From: Leptospira licerasiae serovar Varillal str. VAR 010
Lineage (GTDB): Bacteria > Spirochaetota > Leptospiria > Leptospirales > Leptospiraceae
NCBI RefSeq assembly: GCF_000244755.1
Contig: NZ_AHOO02000006.1
Span: 124,001 to 188,000 of the forward strand
Reading direction: 5' to 3'
DNA: 64,000 bases
Positions 19,117 through 28,146 of this stretch are shown here, one piece after another. Below the pieces are notes generated by a model. The model did no database searches. It saw only the letters and a program-made list of their open reading frames with translations, and was not told where the DNA came from. Each line of letters opens with the position of its first letter. Position 1 is the stretch's first letter. The position numbers were made by a program, and so were the translations under genes.

Positions 19117-20086
19117 AGTGAGAATGGTTTTTGTGAAATTCCCAGGCGCTAGTTACTATATCCTCTATCTTTGCGAATTTAGGATCCCAACCCAAAATCT
19201 TTTTGGCTTTAGTGTTATCTGCGATCAATTTAGCAGGATCCCCTTCTCTCCTAGGGCCGATCTTGTATGGGATAGAGACCCCCGAGACCTTCTCCACTGT
19301 TTTAATAATTTCTAAAATAGAAAATCCTTGTCCTGTTCCTAAGTTGAAAAAATCGGAAGTTCCACCTTTTTTTAGATACTCCAATCCAAGATAATGGGCT
19401 TGGGCCAAATCCATAACATGGATATAGTCTCGAACAGCAGTACCGTCTTTGGTATCATAATCGTTTCCGTTTACCGTAAGTGAATCTCTTTTTCCTAATG
19501 CTTTTTCGATCACGATAGGAAGAAGATGTGTCTCCGGATCATGTTCCTCGCCTATATCCAAGTCGGAACCCGATGCATTAAAGTAACGAAGAGCTACGTA
19601 TTTCAAATCGTACGCATGTGAGTAGTCCGCCAAAATTTTTTCGATCATAAGTTTGGATTGTCCGTAAGGATTGATCGGATTTTGAGGAGTGGTCTCTAAG
19701 ATCGGTACTTCTGTAACAGCCCCGTAAGTAGCGCAGGTCGAAGAGAATATGAAGTATTTGACTCCGTGCTCCTTCATCGCTTCCAAAAGTTGTAATGTGC
19801 CCACTACATTGTTTACATAGTATTTTTGGGGATCGGTAACGGACTCTCCCACGTATGCGAACGCAGCGAAGTGAATGACCGCTTCGAATTCATGTTCCGA
19901 AAATACACGAGCCAGATCCGATTTATTTAATAGATCTCCTTTGAAAAACTTTCCCCACTTAACAGCTTTCTCATGACCGTTGGATAGATTATCGAATACT
20001 ACGGTCTCCAGCCCCAATTTGTGCAGATATTTATTCATATGGGAACCGATATATCCGGCCCCACCGGTGATCAGGATTTTTTTCAT
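19115..20086 (-). CDS. galE: UDP-glucose 4-epimerase
   Basis: Interconverts UDP-glucose and UDP-galactose, supplying sugars for lipopolysaccharide. It is an extended short-chain dehydrogenase. The NAD motif GGAGYIGSH is at residues 8-16, the catalytic Ser/Thr region is SSTCATYG, and the catalytic YxxxK is in NPYGQSKLMIEK. The C-terminal half has the epimerase pattern (ALRYFNASG, VRDYIHVMDLAQAH). The length, 323 residues, is normal. It stands alone; no other nucleotide-sugar genes are near. Confidence 0.95.
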   Translation of the reverse strand: MKKILITGGAGYIGSHMNKYLHKLGLETVVFDNLSNGHEKAVKWGKFFKGDLLNKSDLARVFSEHEFEAVIHFAAFAYVGESVTDPQKYYVNNVVGTLQLLEAMKEHGVKYFIFSSTCATYGAVTEVPILETTPQNPINPYGQSKLMIEKILADYSHAYDLKYVALRYFNASGSDLDIGEEHDPETHLLPIVIEKALGKRDSLTVNGNDYDTKDGTAVRDYIHVMDLAQAHYLGLEYLKKGGTSDFFNLGTGQGFSILEIIKTVEKVSGVSIPYKIGPRREGDPAKLIADNTKAKKILGWDPKFAKIEDIVTSAWEFHKNHSH

Positions 20087-20145
20087 AAAGCTTTTACATG
20101 TATTTCAGAAGGATCGAAATTGTAAAAATGAATTTTGGGACATCC

Positions 20146-20706
20146 TTAGCCGAGATCGCCTTTCTTAGAAGTAAAACCGCTCAAAGATTCTTTCAAACTT
20201 AAAAAATCGGAAAGAATAAAGATGATCGTGATAAAAGATAGGATAGCTTCAAAAATCACTAAAACTTCCGCTTCTGTACTTTCCGGGACAATTTTGATAA
20301 TCCCGATATTGGTGAAAATCATCAGGCTAAAATATACGAATTTAAAAAATAAGGAAGAATATCCCAAGTTCTGAGGAATTCCGGAAAAAGAACTTGTATC
20401 CGTTTTATAAATACAAAGGAAATCGAATCCGAAAGATAGAACGATTACACTAATATTGAACGCGATAAATACCAAAAATTCATAATATTTTAGATCCAAC
20501 CCGGAAAATTCCGTAATCCTTCTGAAACCTTTAATAAAAAAATAGCAAGATTTAAAACCTGCCAAAATCAGGATCAGATATTTGATATCCAAACCTGAAA
20601 ATTCACTTTCATCCAAAAAGATGAGAATGATTCCTAACGATATGATGGATATATACTCTATAGATGTCTTTATTATAGTTTTTATAATATAACGATCGAT
20701 TTTCAT
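20146..20706 (-). CDS. potassium-channel-like membrane protein with altered selectivity filter
   Basis: A 186-residue protein with four to five hydrophobic helices. The last part resembles the pore-loop module of two-TM ion channels: FVYFSLMIFTNIGIIKIVP (123-141), then a long TM helix. In potassium channels the filter reads T-x-G-Y-G-D; here it is TNIGII (132-137), so Tyr-Gly-Asp is lost and normal potassium selectivity is unlikely. There is also an internal duplication, with EFSGLD-(I/L)-KY at 36-44 and 67-75, each followed by a TM helix. No regulatory domain is attached. Function unknown. Confidence 0.65.
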   Translation of the reverse strand: MKIDRYIIKTIIKTSIEYISIISLGIILIFLDESEFSGLDIKYLILILAGFKSCYFFIKGFRRITEFSGLDLKYYEFLVFIAFNISVIVLSFGFDFLCIYKTDTSSFSGIPQNLGYSSLFFKFVYFSLMIFTNIGIIKIVPESTEAEVLVIFEAILSFITIIFILSDFLSLKESLSGFTSKKGDLG

Positions 20707-20836
20707 AATGCTTCCAAATTCAGATACTTTTGATATTTATCAGCTTGCCGAAACGGATTTGTATCCGTCCAATTATTGACAAAGACTTAAAATGGAAGAA
20801 TATTTCTGATAGAGAAATGGTCAATAGGTGTTCAAT

Positions 20837-21046
20837 ATGAAATTTATAAATTCTAACTTTTGGGACAGGGTATTCAGAGTGGTATTAGGAACCTCCTTGA
20901 TTACCTGGGCATTTTATATAGAAGATTTGTATAAACTTGCGATTTTTGCAGTAGGCTTCATTATCCTGGCAACAGGGATCGTAGGTTGGTGTCCGATTTA
21001 CTCCCTATTCGGCTGGAATACTCGGACCCACTCTAAAAAGTCTTAG
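20837..21046 (+). CDS. DUF2892-type small membrane protein
   Basis: A 69-residue protein with two closely spaced TM helices, a conserved N-terminal W-D-R-V-x-R, and GIVGWCPIYSLFGWNT near the end. This is the usual pattern of the DUF2892 / YgaP membrane-anchor family, which is often found with rhodanese or sulfur-handling proteins. I choose ATG 20837 (AGGT seven bases upstream) over the in-frame GTG at 20828. A strong stem-loop follows, then the P-type ATPase gene. Confidence 0.8.
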   Translation: MKFINSNFWDRVFRVVLGTSLITWAFYIEDLYKLAIFAVGFIILATGIVGWCPIYSLFGWNTRTHSKKS

Positions 21047-21058
21047 ATTCCCGTAATT

Positions 21059-21094
21059 ATTCTCTATGGTAAGAAAGATCTTGCCATAGAGAAT
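21059..21094 (+). terminator. stem-loop between DUF2892 gene and P-type ATPase
   Basis: An 11-base perfect inverted repeat (ATTCTCTATGG with CCATAGAGAAT) can be extended inward to about 15 pairs, leaving a small loop. It has no T-run. It starts 12 bases after the upstream stop and ends 23 bases before the ATPase ATG, so it may be an attenuator or mRNA-stability element rather than a simple terminator. Confidence 0.5.
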
Positions 21095-21117
21095 CGGATC
21101 ATAGCTATTCTATATCT

Positions 21118-23640
21118 ATGCCCCAAGCAACGGAGATCCTTTACAAAGGTTTAAGCTTTCAGGAAGCATCCGAACTTCTTCAAAAATTCGGACCGAACGA
21201 ATCCAAACTCAAAAAAACATCCTTCTGGCGGATCAGTCTTTCTATTCTCGCAGAACCGATGCTTGCCTTACTGCTGGCCTGCGGTTTTATCTACGCTTTA
21301 CTCGGCGATTTGGAAGAAGCGATCACACTTTCCATAGCAGTCATTGCAGTTATTTCTCTCACTATTTATCAAAAGAATAAGTCCGAAAAAGCTTTGGAGT
21401 CTCTCAGAAAACTCTCCCCTTTAAAGGCAAAGGTGATCCGAGAAGGAAAAAAGATAGAGATTGATTCCGCCCAACTTGTTCCTGGAGATTTGGTCTATTT
21501 ATCCGAAGGAGACAAGGTCCCGGCTGATGGATATTTGGTAGACGGATTAAATCTGCATTCTGACGAATCTCTTTTAACGGGAGAGTCTATCCCTGTATTA
21601 AAAGAAGAAACGGATCTAAACAGCCAAGGTCCATATTCCGAATTCCAAAAGGTATATTCCGGAACAAAGATCGTTTCCGGAGAAGGAATTTTTAAAGTAT
21701 TATTTACCGGAGATCTTACTTCCATCGGTTCTATCGGAAAAGAAATGGGAGAAATTTCCGAATCGGAAAGCCCTCTCCAAAAGGAGGCGAAAAAATTTAC
21801 GACGTCCTTCTTTTTGGGAGCTTTAGTAATTTCTGCTTTTTTAATATACGGACTTGGGATACGTAGTGGAAACTGGATGCAGGCAGTCCTGGCAGCGCTT
21901 ACATTCTTAATGGCTGTATTGCCGGAAGAAATTCCTGTAGTCCTAAGTATATTTTTTTCATTAGGAGCGTGGAGAATTTCCAAAAGTGGTGTTTTGACAA
22001 GAAAACTGAATTCGATAGAATCGCTCGGGGCAGCGACGGTTTTATGCGTAGATAAAACTGGTACTTTAACCGAAAACCAAATGAAAGTGAAAGGTTTGGT
22101 TTCTTCCCAAGAGAATTCTTTATTCGAATTTAAAACTCCCGAAGTCGCGGAAGAATTTCATATACTTTTGGAATTCTCCATTCTTGCTTCCAAAAAAGAC
22201 CCTTTTGATCCTATGGAAAAAGCGATCCGAGAGTTAGGGATTAAATTGCTGTACGATACGGAACATCTTCATGCCGATTGGAAATTAGAAAAAGAATATC
22301 CACTTTCACCAAAGTTACTCGCACTTAGTTACGCTTGGAATTCGGAAGAACCCGGAGCGTTTGTGATCGGTACAAAAGGAGCTCCGGAGGCAATATTCGA
22401 CCTTTGCCATTTTTCGAAGGAAAAAACGGAATATTGGGAAAAAATCACTGAAACTTATTCGCTACAAGGATACCGAGCCATCGGAGTAGCAAGATCCAAA
22501 ATTACAAATTCATCTCTTCCTGAAAATCAACACGATCTAGAATTCGAATTTTTGGGTCTGATCTTATTGGAAGATCCTGTCAGAGAATCAGTACCTTCTT
22601 CCGTTTCCGAATGTGTCCAAGCAGGGATAAGGGTTATTATCATCACAGGCGATCACGCAGGGACCGCTAAGGCAGTAGCTTCCAAGATCGGATTAGAGGA
22701 CCATAAGGAAAGTATAACCGGCGACGAGTTAGAAAAACTTACGGAAGAAGAGTTAGCCTCCAAGTTAGATACCATAGGAATTTTTTCCAGGATAAAGCCA
22801 GCTCAGAAATTAAAGATAGTACGAGCATTTCAGAAAAAGGGTGAAATTGTCGCTATGACAGGAGATGGAGTAAACGACGCTCTTGCCCTCCAAGCGGCTC
22901 ATATCGGTATCTCTATGGGAAAAAGAGGTACAGATGTAGCAAGAGAAGCTTCGGATCTCGTGTTGTTGGATGATAATTTTTCCTCCATAGTAAAGTCCGT
23001 ATTTTTAGGAAGAAGGATCTATGAGAATATACAAAAAAGTATTTCTTACATTCTATCCGTTCATGTCCCTATCATAGGAATGTCTTTATTGCCTGCATTT
23101 ACGGGAGATCCAATCTTCTTCTTTCCTGCACATATTTTAATCTTAGAGTTAATTATAGACCCTACATGTTCTATCGTTTTCGAATCATTGGATTTGGAAA
23201 AAGGTGATCGTTATTCCAGTCCTAGAAGGAAGAATTCTAGTCTAATGACCGTCTCTCGATTTCTTCTTTCATTCGCGCAAGGTGCGATCGTGCTTGTCTT
23301 GCTAATTACTTTATATTTCAAGATGAAAGAAAAAGGTATTAGCGAAAATGAGATCAGATCTTTCGGTTTTATATTCCTTGTAGCATCCAACTTCAGCCTA
23401 ATGCTAACGAATCTAACTCATAAAGGCGGATTTGTCTCCATCTTGAGATCCTTACATTCCACCGTGTTCTGGATCTTTTTCTTAGCGACTTCCGCATTGA
23501 TAGCAAGTTTCCAATTCGACTTTAGTCTTAGGTTATTCGGTTTTCATAGAATCCCATTGGACTGGGTATTTTCCGCAATCGGATTGGGGCTTATCTCCGG
23601 TCTTGTTTGGGAAGTAAGGAAAATACGATTTTCTGCTTGA
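21118..23640 (+). CDS. cation-transporting P-type ATPase (P2-like)
   Basis: An 840-residue ion pump with all catalytic elements: actuator-domain TGES (LTGESIPV), phosphorylation site DKTGTLT with Asp312, and hinge MTGDGVNDALAL. There are ten predicted TM helices. The M4 signature is LPEEIP, where Ca-ATPases have PEGLP. M6 reads LELIIDPT. This pattern occurs in bacterial pumps annotated as Ca or general cation ATPases; the transported ion cannot be fixed from sequence. The N-terminus has the cation-ATPase N domain and no heavy-metal CxxC motif, which argues against copper or zinc. Confidence 0.92.
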   Translation: MPQATEILYKGLSFQEASELLQKFGPNESKLKKTSFWRISLSILAEPMLALLLACGFIYALLGDLEEAITLSIAVIAVISLTIYQKNKSEKALESLRKLSPLKAKVIREGKKIEIDSAQLVPGDLVYLSEGDKVPADGYLVDGLNLHSDESLLTGESIPVLKEETDLNSQGPYSEFQKVYSGTKIVSGEGIFKVLFTGDLTSIGSIGKEMGEISESESPLQKEAKKFTTSFFLGALVISAFLIYGLGIRSGNWMQAVLAALTFLMAVLPEEIPVVLSIFFSLGAWRISKSGVLTRKLNSIESLGAATVLCVDKTGTLTENQMKVKGLVSSQENSLFEFKTPEVAEEFHILLEFSILASKKDPFDPMEKAIRELGIKLLYDTEHLHADWKLEKEYPLSPKLLALSYAWNSEEPGAFVIGTKGAPEAIFDLCHFSKEKTEYWEKITETYSLQGYRAIGVARSKITNSSLPENQHDLEFEFLGLILLEDPVRESVPSSVSECVQAGIRVIIITGDHAGTAKAVASKIGLEDHKESITGDELEKLTEEELASKLDTIGIFSRIKPAQKLKIVRAFQKKGEIVAMTGDGVNDALALQAAHIGISMGKRGTDVAREASDLVLLDDNFSSIVKSVFLGRRIYENIQKSISYILSVHVPIIGMSLLPAFTGDPIFFFPAHILILELIIDPTCSIVFESLDLEKGDRYSSPRRKNSSLMTVSRFLLSFAQGAIVLVLLITLYFKMKEKGISENEIRSFGFIFLVASNFSLMLTNLTHKGGFVSILRSLHSTVFWIFFLATSALIASFQFDFSLRLFGFHRIPLDWVFSAIGLGLISGLVWEVRKIRFSA

Positions 23641-23687
23641 GAGTTTTAGAAGAAGAGACAATCTAAAGGAACCAAGAACCCACTCTC

Positions 23688-24464
23688 ATGAAAGTTGATA
23701 CATTTTTACCTAGTAAAAATTTACAACCGTATATACGCCAATTCCTGATCATTGAAAGTGAAAACGGAATGCAAAATAAAATCCTTCCCGGATCTTCTTT
23801 AGTAATTTCCTTTAGGATCAACGGAAGTATTTCTCATAAGGAAGAAAATCGAGAAAGTATTCTGCCAAGCTCCGGAATTACAGGCTTACGACGTTTTCCT
23901 AGATTGATCGAATATTCCCCAAAGGCCTCTACTCTATTAGTAATTTTTAGAGAAGGTGGAGCTGCCAGTTTTATCAAGGAACCGATCCATACCCTATTCG
24001 AAATGAACCTGTCTTTAGATCATCTGATCTCCCCTAAAAAAGTGTCTGAAACGGAAGAAAAACTTTCCAAATCAAAAACGAATCCGGAAAGGATCTCTAT
24101 TGTGGAAAATTTTCTGGTCTCGGAATGGATAGGGACTAAAAAGAATAATCTAATATTGGATTCTATCACTCGGATCAGAAAGTCGAAAGGAACTCTGAAG
24201 ATCAGGGATCTATTGAAAGGAATGCCGATCAGTAGAGATTCGTATGAAAAAAAATTCAGAGAATTGATTGGGACTAGCCCTAAACAATTCTCCTATATGG
24301 TGCGAATGAAGAATATTATAGATTCCTATTCTTTTGAGACAAATTTAACGGAAGTGGCCCAAGAAGCCGGATATTTTGACCAGGCGCATTTTATTAAGGA
24401 CTTCAAAACTTTCACAAACGAGACCCCTAAACAGTTTTTTAAACTTTCTACTCCCTATTGGTAA
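23688..24464 (+). CDS. AraC-family transcriptional regulator
   Basis: A 258-residue regulator. Residues 1-130 form a cupin-like sensing region of the DUF6597 type (FLPSKNLQPYIRQFLIIES at the start). The C-terminal 100 residues carry the two helix-turn-helix motifs of AraC proteins: ISRDSYEKKFRELIGTSPKQ and TEVAQEAGYFDQAHFIKDF, then FTNETPKQFFK. It starts 47 bases after the ATPase stop and is followed after 66 bases by an ABM-type enzyme gene, which it may regulate. Confidence 0.9.
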   Translation: MKVDTFLPSKNLQPYIRQFLIIESENGMQNKILPGSSLVISFRINGSISHKEENRESILPSSGITGLRRFPRLIEYSPKASTLLVIFREGGAASFIKEPIHTLFEMNLSLDHLISPKKVSETEEKLSKSKTNPERISIVENFLVSEWIGTKKNNLILDSITRIRKSKGTLKIRDLLKGMPISRDSYEKKFRELIGTSPKQFSYMVRMKNIIDSYSFETNLTEVAQEAGYFDQAHFIKDFKTFTNETPKQFFKLSTPYW

Positions 24465-24530
24465 AATCCTGAATTTTTACAATTTCGAATTCTATAAATA
24501 TAGTATCTTCTCTCCAAAAGGAGAACAAAA

Positions 24531-24845
24531 ATGCAAAAAGTTTTGATAGATACATTTATAGTTCCTAAAAACGCGGAAGAAGAATTTTTCAGTCGGGTCA
24601 AAGTAAATCGGAATCTAATTAAAACCCTCCCAGGTTTTATCCAAGATTCCGCATATATCCGCGAAAAAAGTCCGGCCGAATTTCAATTTGTAACTGTTGC
24701 AATTTGGGAAAATGAAGAAGCAATTTCTAACGCAAAAAAAGAAGTGCTATCCTCTTATCAAAGGGAAGGTTTTGATATGCCTGCGATGTTGCAGAGACTT
24801 GGGATTACCATTGAAAGAGGGATTTTTGAGCCTTCAAAAAGTTAA
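24531..24845 (+). CDS. antibiotic-biosynthesis-monooxygenase-like (ABM) protein
   Basis: A 104-residue alpha+beta barrel protein of the dimeric ABM fold. It starts with a strand (VLIDTFIVP), then a helix and the pattern LPGFIQDSAYIREKSP, then FQFVTVAIWENEEAI. Family members include small cofactor-free monooxygenases and haem-degrading enzymes; the active-site residues are too varied to choose. AAAGGAGAA is placed well before the ATG. It lies downstream of the AraC gene and is separated from the convergent cytochrome gene by a bidirectional terminator. Confidence 0.75.
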   Translation: MQKVLIDTFIVPKNAEEEFFSRVKVNRNLIKTLPGFIQDSAYIREKSPAEFQFVTVAIWENEEAISNAKKEVLSSYQREGFDMPAMLQRLGITIERGIFEPSKS

Positions 24846-24858
24846 AAACAATATATTC

Positions 24859-24883
24859 AGAAGGGAATATATTCTTCCCTTCT
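24859..24883. terminator. bidirectional terminator
   Basis: AGAAGGGAA (24859-24867) and TTCCCTTCT (24875-24883) form a nine-base-pair stem with a seven-base loop between two convergent genes. T-rich sequence follows on the reverse strand. Confidence 0.75.
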
Positions 24884-24899
24884 TCTTGGCAAAGTAAGC

Positions 24900-25856
24900 T
24901 TAGTTATTAATTTTATTTTTAATAGCCGGCACAGTTTGCAAATAAGCGAATATGGCGGCCAAATCTTCTTCCGTCATTCCCGCATACATCGTCCATGGCA
25001 TAATTGTTTGGAGTTCTCCCTCTTTTACAGAATGAGGTTTATATTGAGGAAGTTCCATGCTCTTAAATCTTTTGATAAACTGAGCTTCTGTCCAATTACC
25101 CAATCCGGTTTCCTTGTCCGGAGTTAGATTTGCTGAAATAATTTTAGTTCCGTTACTTAAAGGAAATTCAAATCCTCCCGCAAGTTCCATACCTGCAATC
25201 GGCTTTCCTTTATCTTGTTTTGTGTGACACTCTGTGCACGCCGCCGCAACAAATAGATATTTTCCGTAAGATATCTTATCTTGTTTTTCCGGTAGTTTTC
25301 CGAATTTTGCAGGACTAGGTATCGTTCTTAAAATCAAGTTGAAGGGAAAATCAGGTTTAGAATCGGGATTTTTCTTTTCGATCGGTTCCAAGGTTCTTAA
25401 ATAAGCAATGATAGAAATTAGATCTTCTTGGTCCATCTGGCCGTAAGCCGGATGAGGCATAACCGGAAACAGTGCATTCCCATCTTTATTAATTCCGCTT
25501 GAGATCGCTCTTAAAATTTCTCCATCTGTCCATTGAGCTAATGCACTTGGAGTAATATTCGGTGCAACGAAAGCACCTGGGAATCCAATCTTTTGATCAA
25601 AAACTTCGCCACCTTCTCCCAATGTTTCCGGGATTAATGGACCGGAAAATTTAGACCAGTCCCGTATCGAATGGCAGTCCATACAAGCTGACACATGATT
25701 GGCGAGATACTTACCTCTTTGTACACGCTTAGGATCTTTTCCCGCCGAAATTTCCGGAGCTGGTTCCGCATTCGGAAATTTAAAATATAAAAATCCGATC
25801 CCCGATACGGGCAAAAGGATAATTATAATTCCAATCATCTTCAAAATTTTTTTCAT
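24900..25856 (-). CDS. dihaem c-type cytochrome
   Basis: A 318-residue protein with an N-terminal TM anchor or signal (about 5-25) followed by two cytochrome c domains. The haem-binding motifs are CMDCH (58-62) and CTECH near residue 200. Each domain ends with a region rich in Met and Tyr suited to the distal Met ligand (FPVMPHPAYGQM, IMPWTMYAGM). This layout resembles the cytochrome subunits of membrane alcohol or aldehyde dehydrogenases. It lies 32 bases after the MDR oxidoreductase gene on the same strand, so the two probably form an operon. Confidence 0.92.
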   Translation of the reverse strand: MKKILKMIGIIIILLPVSGIGFLYFKFPNAEPAPEISAGKDPKRVQRGKYLANHVSACMDCHSIRDWSKFSGPLIPETLGEGGEVFDQKIGFPGAFVAPNITPSALAQWTDGEILRAISSGINKDGNALFPVMPHPAYGQMDQEDLISIIAYLRTLEPIEKKNPDSKPDFPFNLILRTIPSPAKFGKLPEKQDKISYGKYLFVAAACTECHTKQDKGKPIAGMELAGGFEFPLSNGTKIISANLTPDKETGLGNWTEAQFIKRFKSMELPQYKPHSVKEGELQTIMPWTMYAGMTEEDLAAIFAYLQTVPAIKNKINN

Positions 25857-25888
25857 TCACAGTTCCTTTTATTATTAATTTTTTATGA

Positions 25889-26872
25889 TCAATCGGTGGA
25901 CTCTACTTTTATGATCACCTTACCACCGGCATGACCTTCCTCAACGTAACGGATCGCTTTCGGAACCTCTTCCAAAGTGTATCTTCTGTCGATTACCGAC
26001 TTGATCTTATCGGATTTCATTAACTCCGATAAAAAGAGAAGATCTTTTTGATTCGGTTGAGAAGATGCGGCTATAATCTTTCGATCGCTTGTTAACGACA
26101 CAAACGGTCCCAAAAGTAAGGCTTGGAACAGCTGAGCAGTTCCTCCGCCAGCCATTACATATCTACCTTTCGGATTTAAGGAAGCCTTATATTCTGAAAG
26201 AGAACGATATCCATTTACGCCAACGATTAGATCGTATTTTTTTCCGTTTTTTGTAAAATCTTCTTTGGTATAATCAATTACGTGATTAGCTCCTAAAGAT
26301 ATTGCCAGTTCTTTTTTGGAAGTGCTACAAACTGCTGTAACATTAGCTCGGAAATATTTAGCAAGTTGGATCGCAAAGGTTCCAACCCCTCCCGATGCTC
26401 CATTGATCAGTACTGCTTGTCTTGCTTGTATCTTTCCAAAATCGCGTAAAGAATGTAACGCGGTCATTCCCGCCAAAGGCAGTGCAGCTACATCTTCGAA
26501 AGATAGATTAGAAGGTTTTAATACAAACTCGTCTTCTTTGCCACATTTGTATTCCGCAAATCCGCCAAAGCCGCTTGCAAAAACATCTCCGAAAACCTCG
26601 TCACCCGGACGGAACTTAGTAATATTCCGCCCTACCTCCTCTACGGTTCCGGCAACATCTGCACCTAAAATCGAAATCTTTTTGGGTTTAAAAAGCCCGG
26701 CATAAAAGCGGACCAAAAAAGGGTCTGCCTTCATCATACGCCAATCAGCAGCATTTACGGAAGCTGCCTGAACTTTTACTAAAATTTCGTTTTCTTTCGG
26801 AACAGGTTTGGAGACCTCTTTAAGTTTCAGAACCTCAGTTGATCCGTAATTCTCATATACAATCGCTTTCAT
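25889..26872 (-). CDS. zinc-independent MDR oxidoreductase (quinone oxidoreductase-like)
   Basis: A 327-residue medium-chain dehydrogenase/reductase. It starts MKAIVYENYGSTEVLKL, typical of the quinone oxidoreductase branch. The nucleotide-binding motif is INGASGGVGTFAIQLAK at about 149-165. The catalytic-zinc Cys/His set of alcohol dehydrogenases is absent, so it is likely a zinc-free NADPH-dependent enoyl or quinone reductase. The C-terminus RRYTLEEVPKAIRYVEEGHAGGKVI-type ending is standard. It is upstream of the cytochrome gene. Confidence 0.9.
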   Translation of the reverse strand: MKAIVYENYGSTEVLKLKEVSKPVPKENEILVKVQAASVNAADWRMMKADPFLVRFYAGLFKPKKISILGADVAGTVEEVGRNITKFRPGDEVFGDVFASGFGGFAEYKCGKEDEFVLKPSNLSFEDVAALPLAGMTALHSLRDFGKIQARQAVLINGASGGVGTFAIQLAKYFRANVTAVCSTSKKELAISLGANHVIDYTKEDFTKNGKKYDLIVGVNGYRSLSEYKASLNPKGRYVMAGGGTAQLFQALLLGPFVSLTSDRKIIAASSQPNQKDLLFLSELMKSDKIKSVIDRRYTLEEVPKAIRYVEEGHAGGKVIIKVESTD

Positions 26873-27010
26873 TCGTATATGTATATCTTTTGGTTTAAAG
26901 TTTCAGACAATTGAGAGATGGGAGAAATTTTTGTCATTCCAGATCATTAAAAAATTTCCTAATATATTTCAAGAAATTTTACTTGGAAGTTACGCTAAAG
27001 TTCCAATAGA

Positions 27011-27463
27011 TTACTTATTTTTCGAAGGATTATTAGAACTTTCGGCCATGTTTTTATCGATTAACAAATCGTTTGGGCTTAAGTTGCAATTTACATTGCT
27101 TGCATAAGTGGTAAATGAATCAAAGTCTAAAATGACTCCGAGAGATTGAAGTATTTTTGCACAATCGTCAATATCGTCCTTTTTATAATATTTAGATTCG
27201 TCGATCTTAAATACCATTTCGTCAATGAAAGATACATATATCACGTCGGCAATTATATATGATTCTAATTCCTGTCCTGTATAACCTTGTGCTGTAAAAG
27301 CAGCCCTCGCAGTAAGGGAATCCCCAATCATCGCCGCATCTAAAAGTCTTCTCTTTGCAACGTCACCTTTGTAAGTATCAGTAAGACCTAAAGTATCAAC
27401 AACTATACAATTTGCCAGAAAACTATATAATAATGTTATTATAAGTATATTAATCTTTTTCAT
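27011..27463 (-). CDS. lipoprotein, third gene of the RHS operon
   Basis: A 150-residue exported protein. The signal sequence ends in LANC, so Cys19 is the likely lipid anchor. The mature part is acidic, with two further cysteines (in DDCAKIL and NVNCNL). It starts 11 bases after the stop of the second gene, with GGAAG upstream. I do not recognise the family for certain; it resembles other small Leptospira lipoproteins of unknown role. Its place behind the RHS gene makes an accessory or protective role possible, but that is inference. Confidence 0.75.
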   Translation of the reverse strand: MKKINILIITLLYSFLANCIVVDTLGLTDTYKGDVAKRRLLDAAMIGDSLTARAAFTAQGYTGQELESYIIADVIYVSFIDEMVFKIDESKYYKKDDIDDCAKILQSLGVILDFDSFTTYASNVNCNLSPNDLLIDKNMAESSNNPSKNK

Positions 27464-27474
27464 TTATTCTTCCA

Positions 27475-28146
27475 TCATTCTTTATGTTGAGAACAAGAGG
27501 AGTCTTCTTCTCCTTGAAAGGTTTTTTCAATTTGAAAGTCCAAATTAATTATTTGCTCACCCAAGAACCGGTAAGATGAAGGCCAATTCTGAGAATCTTT
27601 TAGCTTTCGAAGATTTTCCGAAGGTTGGTCTTCACCTACAAAAACTTTTACTCTAACAGAATGATTTTCAGGTAAATCTAAACTTTTCTGTATATATCCT
27701 CTTTTTCTATTATCATAATCGAATATCATAAATGTAAACTCGTTTACTCCGGATGGCATAGGGATTTGATATTCACAGCCAAATAAAAATTCCTCCCTTC
27801 TAAAACTAGAAAAAAATTGCCAAACTATGTTTTTATAAAGTCCATCGTTTTTATTTCTAAAGTATTCATGGGAAGGGTTCACTGGATATGAAAGGCCTTT
27901 GGCCCAGCCTGTCGCATCAGAATCCTTTGATCGTATGTAAAAAAAGAAAGAGCGACTATTTTTATTAATTTGGCTTTGATCAGCCAAAGCGGATTTAGCA
28001 TAATCTTCTATTTTGAGAATTAAAAAAGTATTTTTCTGATTTTCTATAGGAAAACTTCTTCCAGGTCCTGCAATACCGCCAGAGGATATACAACTAAGTA
28101 AAGTAACTGCAATTTGTAAAAATAATAGAAATCTGCAATTATTCAC
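27475..28146 (-). CDS. lipoprotein translationally coupled to the RHS protein
   Basis: A 223-residue protein. I choose the GTG at 28144-28146 because GGAGG stands six bases upstream and the GTG overlaps the RHS stop as GTGA. The in-frame TTG further upstream lies within that binding site. The signal sequence ends LLSC, with Cys19 the likely lipid anchor. The mature part contains strands and aromatic residues and reads like a beta-rich C2-like or Ig-like domain (FTFMIFDYDNRKRGYIQKSL), which I cannot assign. The tight coupling suggests it is made in fixed ratio to the giant protein, as a partner or immunity factor. Confidence 0.75.
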   Translation of the reverse strand: MNNCRFLLFLQIAVTLLSCISSGGIAGPGRSFPIENQKNTFLILKIEDYAKSALADQSQINKNSRSFFFYIRSKDSDATGWAKGLSYPVNPSHEYFRNKNDGLYKNIVWQFFSSFRREEFLFGCEYQIPMPSGVNEFTFMIFDYDNRKRGYIQKSLDLPENHSVRVKVFVGEDQPSENLRKLKDSQNWPSSYRFLGEQIINLDFQIEKTFQGEEDSSCSQHKE

